Below, one piece after another: positions 32,758-44,988 of a stretch of DNA of 64,000 bases. A program made the position numbers and the translations under genes. The DNA comes from Bolinopsis microptera. Taxonomy: Eukaryota; Ctenophora; Tentaculata; Lobata; Bolinopsidae. The notes beneath the pieces are model-generated. The model saw nothing but the letters and a program-made list of their open reading frames with translations, made no database searches and was not told where the DNA came from. The stretch covers positions 14,792,983 to 14,856,982 of the forward strand of contig NC_087077.1 in assembly GCF_026151205.1 (NCBI RefSeq), written 5' to 3'. Positions within the stretch are counted from its first letter, which is position 1, and each line of letters starts with the position of its first letter.

Positions 32758-35700
32758 ATGGCTGCTGACGGTTATGAAGGTGATGTCAAGTATGGAGGGT
32801 TGTTCAAACAGTCTGGCTTCTTCAAACCTAATAACAACAAAAGTTGGGGAAAACGATTTTTCTTATTCAATACACGGACCATGCTGTTACAGGTTTACAA
32901 CCTTTATAAGACTTAAATTTATAATATTCATTAAATGGGATACAACTTTGTCTACTTCCAGATTATGTGTACCTGACAAGCCCGAGCTCCACATACTTAA
33001 TACTTTGTTCCCCGGATTTGTCAAAGACTAAACCTTTTTATCAACATTGACTCGCAGTACTGGCCTGGTGAGGAAGAAAGGATATTTAAGGTCGAGCAAG
33101 CAGTTAGTGGTCCACCCCGAAGCTCTATCTCTCTACTCACTTCAAATCTTGTTGTAGAGTCACTCCCTGTGGAGAGATCCATGTTCGGACAAAAGTTAGT
33201 TTTTAATCAACAGTTAGTGCTGCTATTTTATTCGTAGCAAATTTCAAATAAATCTAATATCGTAAAGAATTGCTCAACTTTTATTTAAACTGACTTTTTT
33301 TGCCGAAGGTTTCCCATCAAGATATCGGCGGGACCAGCTTTTTCTGGAAGAGTTCTGGTTCTTGCCGCTAGCAGTTTTGTTGCTAGAGAAACTTGGATAA
33401 AGGCTATTCAGAATTCTATTGAAAACTTAAAAGAGAGACAAAGGGTAAGCTGTTAGAATCTTAATATTTATTAGGTCCGAACTCCGCATTATTTTCCCGA
33501 AATACAGCTTAAAATTAATAATCCAATTTCTATTCTAATGACACACAATCAAATGTTGAACCAAAATTGCTTATTAATATGCTATTAATATGATCATTGT
33601 ATTTTTGCCATTAAATTCATTATCACAGGTTAAAGTAATACAGACGAAGATTGTCAAGGACCCCAACCAGGCTGGGTATAATTCACTAGAAAACCAGTAC
33701 ATGATGGTAAAGGAGAAGGAGTCCCAAGTCAAGGAGTTGGAGCAGAAAATTTCTCGAACCATTGTAATGATAAAAGATTCTTTGTCTTAATTCATTGTAC
33801 AACATTTCGTTCATTCAATAAGTGCAGTAAGTAAGTGCTGAATGAAACTTTTGTGATCGTTGTTGCAGCGACCTCTTCAAATTAATAAGGATATTCTTGT
33901 AAGGTTCAATGCGATATGTTGAGGGGTAGGGATAAAAAATTGTATGCCATGCAAGAAAGGCTAATGATAGCTCATCGAGATATTGAGGACAAACTCTACT
34001 CGATGACCCAGGAAGAAAATAATCCCAAGTAAGTGAGCCTCCTACATCCTTTTCAATAATGGTACACTAGTAGCAAATTATTAATAGACAAAGGGAATCT
34101 TTTGATTAGTGGGGATTAGCTGCGCTGGGATCCTCTTCAGGAGAATAGTACTCTTGAATTGCCTGCTCAGTCTGAAATTTTTCCTTTTATACTGACACTG
34201 TAGTCTGTACTACTATTACTACTGACACTAATAAGTCCAATTATGTCTATCCGTTCTGATCTAGGTATTTTAATTTGATATTTACATCATCTGGAAGTTC
34301 ATTTCGAATAATTAAATGCCCATGTTTAAAATGTTGTATTAAAACGCGATAAAATATAATTTCAGGCGCCGGTTCAAGTTTATCAATGTGAGTGTGGCTC
34401 AGACAATGTTTGAAGAGCTGCCGATTGGTATTTACAGACACACTGCAGTGGACTGGATCAATGTTAAGACAGGGAAGAAGGGTAACAAGTTGAATATACC
34501 AAATGATGATATGCGTAAAAAGATTCTTCAACCAGGCGAAAAACCCTACTCTGAAGTGTGAGTTATATTGACATGTCTACATTGTATTTAATACATCATA
34601 ATATGTACATTATAATATGTATATTTTATGAGAGTTTTACCATTCACATTAAATTCCACTCACCATATGCATTCCTGGTCGCACATTGAATAAACTCGTT
34701 AAAGGATGAGGGGACCTTAGAAAAAGTTTTTTTCTCGTGCAAATCCTTTTATTACATTAATCGTATAAACCACTTTAGTGAAATCCGCAAAGTTGTATTT
34801 CATTCGCGCGCCGAGATATCCAGCCAAAACAATTTGAACCTGTGACGTCAATTATGTGAGTTGCTCTGATCCGTGCATTTAGAAATACAGGTAAAATGAG
34901 CGTGCGGGCCGACTAAATTACTAATTAAGAATAAATTAACAATTTACGATACTAACGAGCCTATAACCAATGGAGAGGAGACTTTATATGATCGGTTGAA
35001 AAAAGAATTATCACCCTACGATAACCATGAGCCGAGATACACCTGGAATAAGATTGAAGTCACACAGAAAGGCATGTAAATTATGTATATTTATAGCTCC
35101 TAACGCGACGTAACACCTAGCAACTCCCTGTTTCGTACCACAGTTGATATATCAACATGTCATATCAACACAACACGGTCCTAATAAAAATGGATCGGGT
35201 AGGTATGAAATGCATGTCTTCATTCCAGTTGGACAAGCACCAAGCGCCAAGCTTTTAAGTTCTAACTCACTATGTGACACTACTTATAGCGTAAGCAAGA
35301 TTTGCAACTATTACACCAAGCAATATTATACCAAGCATAGCAGACGAACACATCCACATTCGTTACGCTTTACACTCAAGTCACAGCAAACTAAAACGGT
35401 AAATTATAAATGAGTGTACAACTAAAGGCCGGTACACGCGCAGTGTCAAACCGCACGTGCGTACTCAGATAGGACTAGAGGCGCCAAGGGCCAGCTAGTA
35501 AAATGTCTTCTACTACATCATACATTCTTTTTAATTGTGTCCATATCGGGTTTCAAACAAGTCAAAACAAAATAGCAGTTTGTGGTTTAGTTAGCGGATG
35601 CTACTTATCTTTGCTATTTATAAATAGAAATACCTACTAAAACTACAAGAAAGCCTTTCTGAGTTACATTTAACTATTATTATTAAAGAGAATTATTCGT

Positions 35701-37574
35701 AACTTAGACTAATTCAGTGCAACCAAAGATACCGCTCTCGCAAACGCCAAAGGTAACACGACGTAATTAAAACAGAACAGAACAAAATGTTGACACGAGC
35801 AAAAGGTGCGCGCGCACGTTGGTCTTAACACATAAGTGACGTCACAGCCCAAAATTGCTATCAGCCAATAGGAGCGCGGCGTGATATTGCACGAATTATC
35901 GATTTCACAGTCCGGCGTATTTTTTGATTCTACACACTTTCACAGGACTTAAACGCGAATATTTGGAAGTAAATTCTAAGGTCCCCTCATCCTTTAAGGG
36001 AATATTTTATTAGTTATAATATGATGATCTTATTGACAAATTAATACCCTCAGTCAAATAAGACTGAGTAACAGAGCTGTGCTAGAGGAGGATAGAGAGC
36101 ACCCAGCGTGGAGACTCGAGGATAAGCAGTACCATCCTTATGTTACCTATAATACTGTAGCAGATGGTATCGATAAGCAATATGATGGTTTGTACAATTA
36201 TAGTATACCTACCTCAATCGTATCTTGTGTCATCCTCAGTGACCTTGCTAGATGATCTTTTAAGAAAAATTCAGTCAAAACAGTGAGACTGAGATTTGGG
36301 TCCCGAAAAGCTGAAATCTGAAAATGTCCTACCTGTAGGATATTTTCAAAATTTACATTCGGACGTCAAAGCTTTCTTCGGATATACTGGTTCCAGTACC
36401 TTGATGAAGACTTGTGTCACTGTTACCGACCTCACTGATTGGAAAATCTTCTCTTCAAAAATCTTCCAAAATATCTTTTTCTATCCTGCTGATTTTCCGT
36501 TTATCAAAGCTTTCTTTGGGAATAGAACTTTCACTACCTCAATCGTGTCTTGTGCCATCCTCAGTAACCTTGCTAGACGGTCATTCGAGAAAAATTCAGT
36601 CAAAGCAGTGAAATTTGGGTCCTGGAAAGCTGAAATCTGAAAATGTCCTACCGAGTAACGCGTATACCGGTAGGACATTTTCAAAATTTTCATTCCGTCA
36701 AAGCTTTTTCCGGATGTACTGCTTCCAGTACCTTGATGGCAACTTGTGTCTTTCACCGACCTTCCATACCTAATAGTATACACTATACATTTTTGATGAG
36801 TTGGTGGAAGTTTCAATATTTCCCGAGGTTTGCCTTAGATCATTCTTTCAAACACAAGGCTTGCAGAGGATTGAGGTCGAGGGATTTTATTTTCGGGTGT
36901 TTTGATTTATTTATGCATCGTATGATGGTCATGTCATATATGCACAATGCACATTACCCACTTTTGCTTAGTAAACATTACCAATTTTATCCTATATTCT
37001 CCACAGATTCTCCGAAAACATTTATAAACGACGCCACCGGAGAACACCAGATCAGAATTATCAACAACGGAGAGGATTACGATGCAAAATCCCTGAAGGA
37101 GATGAACGTGTTCGATTTTCTGAAGTCAGATAAGTTCCGACCCGGTTTCCATCTAGATTTACGTCGTGATAAAGCAGACGGTGAAGATCTGCCTGATGAC
37201 GAGGTATTGAAAACAAATGAAGAGCAAGTCGAGTTCTTGGATAAAGCGGTAAGATATTAGTTTTATTGATATTATGTAACTGCGGTTGTGTTAGTAGCAG
37301 GAACGTTATTTTCACAATTCTCACTTTTGAGTTTTATAAAGTTTTGTAATAAGTAGTAAAAGTTGATGTCGATGACTTGAATTGCCGGTGCAAATACTAA
37401 GTTACGGAATGTTACTTTTTCAAATTATCTTTCTTTCTTCAGTCGAGACACCAGGACCGCCCATTGGGTATGAATGAAGCCGTGAGAGATTATACTCGGG
37501 GTAGAAATAGCACACCTTTCGATTCAGTTTGGGAAGAACGTTACCAAGTTGACAATTCTGGTCACAGATTTTAA
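32758..37574 (+). CDS. PH-domain and coiled-coil protein, nine exons
   Basis: Nine exons keep frame throughout: 32758-32892, 33058-33194, 33309-33444, 33629-33763, 33904-34028, 34366-34557, 36054-36187, 37007-37248 and 37443-37574. They total 1368 bp, or 455 residues. Residues 1-135 form a pleckstrin-homology domain: 'GGLFKQSGFFKPNNNKSWGKR' compares with the β1-β2 of PH folds, and 'ARETWIKAIQNSIENLK' is the closing helix with its conserved Trp. A charged coiled coil follows (about 145-220). The C-terminal half is an unrecognised, conserved-looking region ending 'VDNSGHRF'. PH domains bind phosphoinositides or partners at membranes; the specific role is unknown. The gene begins 400 bp after the C2 gene on the same strand. 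Introns 6 and 7 hold a TTAA element and a tandem repeat. Confidence 0.7.
34699..35997. mobile_element. Non-autonomous TTAA-flanked TIR element (piggyBac-like)
   Basis: Perfect inverted ends: TTAA followed by AGGATGAGGGGACCTTAGAA at 34699, and the exact complement ending TTAA at 35997. TTAA is the target duplication of piggyBac transposons, though the terminal bases are not the classic CCC. The 1.3-kb interior has no transposase. It lies inside intron 6 of the PH gene and contains one open stretch flanked by usable splice sites (34960-35075). Confidence 0.75.
36205..36775. repeat. Two-copy tandem repeat in intron 7 of the PH gene
   Basis: About 325-bp period. 'CCTCAATCGT.TCTTGTG.CATCCTCAG' occurs at 36212 and 36538, and 'AGCTGAAATCTGAAAATGTCC' (one base longer than each shared core) at about 36311 and 36628. 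The open frames across it are by-products of the repeat. Confidence 0.75.
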
Positions 37575-38092
37575 GAGATCAACGAAAGTGATTTATTAGC
37601 TTTGTATGCAGTTAACATGGGCATTAAGATTGAGATTTGACTGGATGCACATTTGTGTGTTGTCATTTCTGATGATTTTGTAGCCGGATGGTTTTTTGTT
37701 GTCATTTCATATAATAGCTTTGTGTTTATTTCAGACATATATTGACATTGTGCTGTTTGAGAACATTCGTTAATTATACTGTAAATGTAACCGAGATAAT
37801 CGAAATCGTTGATTATATTATTTGTATTGTTAAAACAGCTACAGGTCTTTACTTGTTTTCTTATTCGAATTTTCTCATCAAGCTAAAATATTACCTTCCT
37901 GATGTTTTATGGCAAAAATTATAGAGTCCTTATTCCTGTTATTCGGAAGGGAAAACAATATGATTTTGAAGTACATTGTATGAGCATCCCTAACCAGTAA
38001 GCTTACAGTTAAAGTTTCTATAAATCAAATGCATTTTAAATTAATAAATCAATCATAAGTTAACTATGTTAATGTTATCTACTGGAAAGATA
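37575..38092. other. Intergenic, 3' flank of the PH gene
   Basis: AT-rich, no gene seen; probably includes the 3' UTR of the PH gene. Confidence 0.5.
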
Positions 38093-38190
38093 ATGTCGGC
38101 CGACGAAGAAGATTTAGTATCAGAGTGGACTGATCATGTTAATGATGCCCAGTTTAAAATGCAAAGAAGCTAACCAACATAAAAATGCTA
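38093..38190 (+). pseudogene. Broken exon copy of the 70-residue protein gene
   Basis: Matches exon 1 of the gene at 44989: ATGTCGGCCGACGAAGAAG.., then 'GAGTGGACTGATCA.GTTAATGATG'. It lacks about 25 bases corresponding to the 'WSCEKE' part, which breaks the frame, and resumes at 'CATAAAAATGCTAGGTTTGT' including the exon-intron junction. No exon 2 copy follows. It is therefore a partial genomic duplication and not a processed pseudogene. Confidence 0.8.
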
Positions 38191-39135
38191 GGTTTGTGTC
38201 TTTATGAGTTACTAATTTTTAGTGAAATTGTTTATCTTAAGACCATATATTTTTATACTTTTTAAAAGAGTTTAAAGACCCTGGAACACTAAATATTTAT
38301 TAAAAAGCTTATATTTTCCGTTTTAAAATGCCGGTATCTGTGCTTTAAAAGTTCATCTTTCTGACAAGTCCTTTTTTCATCTGAAGTTCTTTTTTCTTAC
38401 TTTCCTAATCTGAAATGATACGGTCGCTGAGGTGTCTAAAGTACATGATTAACATGATGTGTGCACATTGAAGAACTAAAACTGTTGTAAGTTAAAGCTT
38501 GATTGATGCTGGGATAATTAATGTTTAGGTTTGATACTAATGATAACATACCTATAACCAGATTGTCTTTGATTTTCTCACGTCTAGATACCGTGTCCCT
38601 AGTTGCTTGTCCTCTTTACATCATCTTTCATAAAAACTCAAGTATACCTGACACTGCTAAGTGCTATCACAAGTACTGTTAAGATAACGTTATCCCAACA
38701 CTGCTTGTAACACCTTTTAGTGACTTTTCATTAGAACTATCCCACTTATTTCAAGTTTAGTTTGGTCTTCACCCTCAAATATCTGACTAGTTTTCCCTAT
38801 CAGAGCCGATGCACTGGATTTAGCTACACAAAAAAAAACTGCGATTTACCGTAACGTTTGGAGTTAAGAAAAATAGTACGGTAAATTGGGGTTTTACTGT
38901 ACTTCTTTACTGGTTGATAATTCTCTGCTTTGTTTGAGAAAGGTTTCGACAGGAGATAACAAGAAAGTCAACAAGTGTGCAAGCAGCTTAACAACTGAGT
39001 CAGTATTTGAGGGTAAAATTACCACACAAGACCGAAATATACTGATATTGACTTTGGAGAATAAAACTGTTAAAAAGTCGCCATCTTTTAGTGAATTGCA
39101 TAATATTTATAATGTATATCATTGAATATCTTTAA
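38191..39135. other. Intergenic, no gene seen
   Basis: AT-rich. A 79-codon open frame at 38886-39125 has no recognisable domain and is not supported. This region is downstream of the minus-strand secreted-protein gene and may hold its 3' UTR. Confidence 0.4.
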
Positions 39136-42100
39136 TTAAAACGTACCAACTGAATTTGCGACAATATTCCATAAAACGTCCGTCTTATCGTCTGTTACAT
39201 CAACCCAAAATGTTGTATCGTTCCTTATCCTTGCGAGTCTCGAAACTAGGAACTTGCTCCTGTGGGATTTCTGAAATAAAATCGGATTATTATTTTTGCA
39301 GCTAGATTTAGGGAACAAACGTATAATTACAGGCAAGTTTTTCTATGATCACCAATTATGAGTGAAAGTTCTTACTTACAACTATTACTACCGTCTTTTA
39401 CTATATATCCCAAAATTTCATAGAAGTCTTGCTACATCTTGTGATCGTGCGCTGATCATTAACAAAAATAAATCACACCTGAGATTTCACGACTCTGTAG
39501 CCGACGAAAAGTCCTTCTTTCTTGACCCCCTCCATAATCCAACATTCGTCAGTTTCGTCATGAGTTGAGTGTACCATGACTCTTCCGTCCCCATTCGCCC
39601 GTTTGTTCCAATCGTGTGCTGCTAAGTTTCTATCCGTGCTTACTCCTGTAATATTAATTGACTAATTTTAGGTATTTGTAAGGGGTCGTTCACATAATTA
39701 CGTAATCACTTTTTGGCCAATTTTTAACCCCCCGACCCCCCCCCCCCCCTCGGCCTCCCCCCCCTCCGTAATTATTTTTAGACATAGCTAAGCTATTGTG
39801 TCAAAATTACGTTAGCGTAATCATTTGGAAACCCCCGGCCCCCCCCCTCCCTCCTCGGCTGATTACGTAATATGTGAACCACCCCTAAGAAATAATGTTA
39901 ATGTCGACTACATTACTATTAGGCAAATTATACTATTAAATTAAAATATCCATTAATTATATCTACTACAAAGTATATCACGTACCATGCAACACTTGAA
40001 ACTTGTAACAAGGTTCTCCGTTCAGCTCACTTAGAGTTATCCTCCACTTCTCTCCCTGATCAGTCCCATCACTCATTTGTGAGTGAACCTGGACAAGATG
40101 AAGAGTAATACATATGTATAGTGTATAGTGTATAGTGTATAGTGTATAGTGTATAGTGTATATATATAGTGTATAGTGTATAGTGTATAGTGTATAGTGT
40201 ATAGTGTATAGTGAGTGTGCAGTTTAATCGACTCCAGGAAATTAAGTTCCAGTTAAGGCTACACCATAAAAAGTTTGATAAGATAGTGGTGATTGTTATT
40301 GGATGAACAAAATCATAATCAAGTGGAGACAAAACCAATACCAAAAAGAGTTTTCATTCCTTTTATCAGACGTTGAAGTTAACGTGTATCCCGCCGCTGG
40401 GCCGTCAATTTTCTTGATCTTGTACTCAGTCCCCGACACAGGAGTAAACACTGAGGGTTAGGAGAGTGTTAGGTTCAGTATCGTACAATATTATATACGC
40501 TAATCTAACTGCGTATAATGCGATTACACTATTAATTGCACGAGGCGCAGCCGAGTGGAAATTGATACAATAATCGCACGAGGCGAAGCCGAGTTCGATT
40601 ATTGCAGTTATTTCACGAGGCGCAGCCGAGTGCAATAACTGGTGTAATCGTATTATACATGCAGTTAGATTCGCGTATAACTCCACGCCTCTGATGTTAT
40701 AACCAGTGTAATTAGTTTATAATCGCACCGACTTTGTTGTTATACAGGGTGGGCCTCAAAAGTCTGCCCATCCTTATCTCTTAAAATTGTAACAGCTCGC
40801 TGAGATCTCACTAATTATTTTATTTCAGAATGGAAAAGCGCCATAACTTACGTTCTGATTAATATTTTTGATTCAAATTTTTAGAGAATGATAATCATAA
40901 TTAGACACAACTTCGTGCTCAGTTTTGTGTGAGTCTGAGCTTGTCTGACAAAGTTAGCTCCTGAGTGTGCTAGCTTTAATTTCTCACCCAGAACTGTTTA
41001 CATTGGTTAATAGAAACCACCAAAAAAATCCTGGGTAAAAAGATTAAAAAACCACCGATTTATTTATGTTTTACCAATTCTATTCACCATGATACATCGC
41101 ACATTCCATGTAAGAAGAACGATATAAACAAGCAGGAAGGATCATCTGTTATGTGATAGTCCTTATCAGTTAAAATATAGAGAGAATGGAATGTGCGATG
41201 GATCCATGTGAATAGAATTGGTAAAACGTGAATAAATCGCTGGTTTTTTAATTTTGTTACCCAGGATTTTTTTTTGTGGTTTCTATTAACCAATGTAAAC
41301 AGTTCTGGGTGAGAAATTCAAGCTAGCTCGCTCAGGGGCTAAATTGGTCAAATAAGCTCAGTGAAGCTCGCAATCACACAAAACTTGCCACAAAGGTTTA
41401 GATACTTGTTATTAACATTCTGTGAAATTTAGAAGCACAAATATTTATCAGCACATAAGTTATGCCACTTTTTGTTTTACAAATAATTAATGAGATATCA
41501 GCCTCATACTGTGTTGTGTTAATGCAATGTAAGGATTGACTTATTCCAAACACAAGGAAAGATGTTGTCCTAAACTATAAATTTAAATTTATGCCCATAA
41601 ATTTATTTCGTGCGACCGTTGCACTAACGGTTGCCAAACTACCTCAGGTAGTTGATTTAAGTCAATACTTGAATCAGCACCTCACAGTAGTAAAATACTC
41701 GGTTTCAATTAGGTCCTCATTTTACGAGGTGCTCTCTCTAACTCTAATTATCTGCCTGAGCCATGATTTACAGCATCTTTCAGGGAATCAGTGCAATTAG
41801 TTTAGTAATCGTACCTAATAAGATTTCGGTCACTCTCAAAACAGTGCAATTAGTTTTGTAATCGCACCCCCTGGAACAAAAACCGGTGCAATTATGGAAT
41901 TAATAAATGGCCGCCAAATAGGTCAAAATTGGAGTTATAGTGCTAATGATACTAATTGATTAAATGATATATATTTACGTTTCAATTTATCTTCCTTAAG
42001 TCTCAATAGCTACTGATTTCACAGAAATTTCTGATCTCAACTTGTAGATCAGAAATAAACGCGACAGAGGCTGTATCCGCTAATGATCCTCCCGACTTCT

Positions 42101-42960
42101 TCCAAAAAGCTATCTTCTTTTTACAGACTTTCTGTATTTAGCTTAGAAACATCCACCTGTTACTCTTACTACCCGCTGACCATTACAACACAAACTCAGT
42201 CACAGATAATTGAATACCCCACACTTTTTCCTTCTCTGAGGGTAAGCTGACGTGCAGTACTCCCATCACTGCTGAAGAATCAAAGAACACGATACTCGTT
42301 ATGTTGCTGCTGCCTGTCTCTGAGTCTGTCCTGATTTCCAACATTTTCTTTTCCAGATTAAATTGTATAAGCTCGTATTTATGAACGGCCGACCACCCTG
42401 TTGTAAAATTAAGTTTACTTACTGGCTACTACCGTAATTATACGGAGGTGTGGACCCTCTGTATTAAAAGCTAATGGATATTTTCTCTTAGTAAGCCTGC
42501 TAAGCCTTTGACAAACCGGGTAAAGCGCGAAATAACAGTAAAACGCCATAATATGATAAATAACTGAAACCGGCAAATATCTTTATTCGGATTTTTATAA
42601 ATTGTTTGACAACTACACGACTTTTGCACGATTAGAAAATCTATTTGCTATACAGGAATAATAACAATTGTAAAGTTTAAAATATTTTACTTCCCTCTGA
42701 AGTAGAACACTAATAATAACTAATAAGAACACTAATATAACAGTTGATGAGAGAGCTTCAAACATGGCGATGGAGGGAAGCGGTGGCTCACCGCAGGGAG
42801 GTAAATTAATACTTGTATGATGTATCACAATGGTAAATTTTTTATAATATGAGATCTCAACTTTAAACGTACCTGTATATTGCGCAGATGATAATCCTGA
42901 CATCAACAGAAGGACGACACCAAAACTCTCGTTTGTAATCATATCTTTAGCAAATGTCAT
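39136..42960 (-). CDS. Probable secreted protein, six exons, possible beta-trefoil C-terminus
   Basis: Minus-strand exons: 42960-42873, 42397-42218, 40450 to about 40342, 40071-39986, 39645-39479 and 39270-39136 (TAA). Exon 1 encodes a signal peptide ('GVVLLLMSGLSSA' before a QYTG). Phases match at the 1-2, 2-3, 4-5 and 5-6 junctions; the 3-4 junction has more than one possible solution. Later exons contain repeated Tyr-Arg/Lys-Val and Trp-Ile words ('TEYKIKKIDG', 'EKWRITLSE', 'ECWIMEG', 'GYRVVKS', 'VLWNIVAN') that resemble the repeats of beta-trefoil folds such as MIR or ricin-B domains. That fold call is an inference. No known family was recognised. The introns are full of MITEs and microsatellites. 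Confidence 0.5.
39677..39889. mobile_element. MITE with TACGTAAT-containing TIRs, copy 1
   Basis: Left end 'AGGGGTCGTTCACATAATTA' followed by CGTAAT; right end ATTACGTAATATGTGAAC then CACCCCT. The interior is C-rich ('CCCCCCCCC'). Related ends lie at 43045-43078 (TATGTGAACGACCCC) and 52045-52225. It falls in the intron between exons 4 and 5 of the secreted-protein gene. Confidence 0.75.
40116..40213. repeat. 7-bp tandem repeat (GTATAGT)n
   Basis: About 13 units of GTATAGT/ATAGTGT with one TATATATA interruption near 40164. It lies between exons 3 and 4 of the secreted-protein gene. Confidence 0.9.
40495..40682. mobile_element. 188-bp MITE with three internal 18-mers
   Basis: Imperfect inverted ends of about 33 bp: 'TACGCTAATCTAACTGCGTA' continuing to ATGCGATTACAC, and its complement at about 40640-40680. 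Inside are three copies of CACGAGGCGCAGCCGAGT (one with GAAG in place of GCAG), each beside a CAATAA/GCAATTA-like word. Confidence 0.75.
40742..41515. mobile_element. Foldback element with mariner-like start
   Basis: Starts TATACAGGGTGGGCC.CAAAAGT, a terminus style of Tc1/mariner elements, also seen at 56187 (TATACATGGTGGGCCAAAAG). Two long inverted arms meet near 41155. The best-paired part is 'AACTGTTTACATTGGTTAAT' plus 'AGAAACCACCA', and its complement at 41275-41310; pairing continues outward to about 40790 and 41510. No transposase frame. Confidence 0.7.
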
Positions 42961-44988
42961 ATTATGAGGGTTAAAAAGTTAAGTAAGTAGTAAGAAAACT
43001 TTAAAAATTGCTTGTTATAACTCTCTGACCATCTAAAAATTGTCCAAAAAGTGATCACATAATATGTGAACGACCCCATATAATTATTATGAGATATCTA
43101 AGTATGCAGCTTCTTAATCTTCTGTATTTATATAACCTGCCATTATTATCTGAAAATAAACACAACACAGTAAACGAATATGGAATATTATGAAAAGAAA
43201 ACATTCTCGACCACGATGCTAAGTAAGGCAACATATTTGATGGCTCCCTCGGTGTTTGCTCTCTCACAGAGAGTTAAATCTCCGCGAAAGAAACCAACTA
43301 GCGTTATACAAAATGCTTGTGGCACCATGCGGTCTTTAGTATTTAAAGATGCGGACTGCGGTAGCGACTAATGCTCTACTACTATGCTAAATTACCATTA
43401 TAACAATGCCTTGCTAAAGGGTTTTACTCAATGTAATGTCATTAGTTTGGAGCGCTAGGAGGGCCCGGCAAGAGGGTTAATGTCTTTGTTTTGGAGCGAT
43501 GTGAGAGCCAGGATGTGAGAGCCAGCTACATGGCCATGCTAAAGTCTTTAACATATCTTTTTTTTATAACGTAAGCCAGCCTAGGAGGAGGGCCAGGGAA
43601 TTTGGGAAAGCTTGTAAGTGTAATGTTTATACCATTGCTATTTGCAAAGTGGCATACAGAGGGGGCCGGGGAGGGGTCTGAAAAGGTAAACATCTGGTTT
43701 CTTGATATGATAACCATCCCGGCCCTAACATAGAAAATATAAGATAAACACTCTGGTTAAAAGAGGATGAAGTGAAGACCCAAATTTGAATTTTGAAAAG
43801 TCTAACATGTCAAGATAAAGTGGCGTTTTTTGATAAAATTTAATTTAATTTTTAACAAACATTTGTTACACCCAAAGCCAAGAATAAAACGGTAAATACT
43901 GTATGAAATAATTGAACACCGTTCTTCAATTTCATTAAATCAACTTAATTCTCTCAGATTCTCCGAGAAAATGTGGGAACGACACCTTGACTTCTGCACC
44001 AACTGATCGGTAGATATAAGTGATAATCAAGATAACGATATAAACACGAAGACTGCTCAAGCAATTAGCAATTACAGAAGGTTGAAGATAGCTTGGTGTA
44101 AGGTGGGGAAGTTCTGGAAGATTAAACAATGGAAAAAAGAACGCTGAAAAAATATTTCCGACGAACGCTGCATCAAAATAGGACAGGATAGACGGGTGTA
44201 TCAGCGTACGTTTGGAAGATGAAAGATGAAGGATATTGCCGACCGGACCTGTATCGGAGCAACAAGAAACCAAAGATGCAAGTGATGATATAATAGGGTT
44301 GCATCTCTTGGTTCGGTGTGGAAACAATAAGCATGATTGATGGGACCCTTAATTCAGGAGGATATTTTCAAATACTTAAAGATAAGCTGATACTGTTTCA
44401 CAATTTCGGTATATTTGAATATGCTGAAAAGCTTTTACAGACCGAGCTTAAAGAGAAGAAATGTTGATCCGTCAAAGATCTTTTTTTGGCAGTGCATTGC
44501 ACCCCAGATGTTTTAGAATTTTTAGAGAAAATTTTTGGCTAGAGATCATATCCCGACGATGTGAGTTTGCTTGACCCATTAGATGTTTATAAGACGTATG
44601 AAGGTTTTACCCCAGTGGAAACTTTTGGCCGATTTTAAAGTTACATATCCACAAGCAAGTTCATACTCTACAAAATGAAGAAGATTTTTTAAATTGGAAG
44701 TGAATTGTTGTTTTTTCACCCTATTGTCATTGAAGGGGCACCGCAGAAAACATTATTATTTTTAAAATCATTAAATAAAATTACCACTATCATAATAATC
44801 AACTTGCAGTTTATTATTATTAGTGTTTTAACTGCTTAAAAAAGCTGAAAAATTGTGAAATAAAAAAGTAAAAAATCGTGCGCGTGGGCACTGGGCAGGA
44901 ATGACTAAAACTTAAATTATGGAACCCCACTGTACATTCTGAACTAATTTATCGATTCAATTAATAAACTATAAATAACTGATAGGGG
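42961..44988. other. Intergenic with MITE remnants
   Basis: Holds a TACGTAAT-family end at 43045-43078 and a related GGGGCCGGGGAGGGG-rich stretch (43400-43740) with 'AACGTAAGCCAGCCTAGGAG', also seen at 52070. Open frames at 43180-43371 (+), 43526-43717 (-) and 43935-44327 (-) have no domain, splice support or conservation evidence, so no gene is called. Confidence 0.45.

Noticed and set aside
36296-37260. Genes from the long plus-strand frames at 36296-36640 and 36643-37260
   Set aside because: The first lies in a tandem repeat. The second is intron sequence read into the true exon at 37007-37248.
43935-44327. A 130-residue minus-strand gene
   Set aside because: No domain, no splice partners, low-complexity hydrophobic runs. 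Nothing beyond openness supports it.
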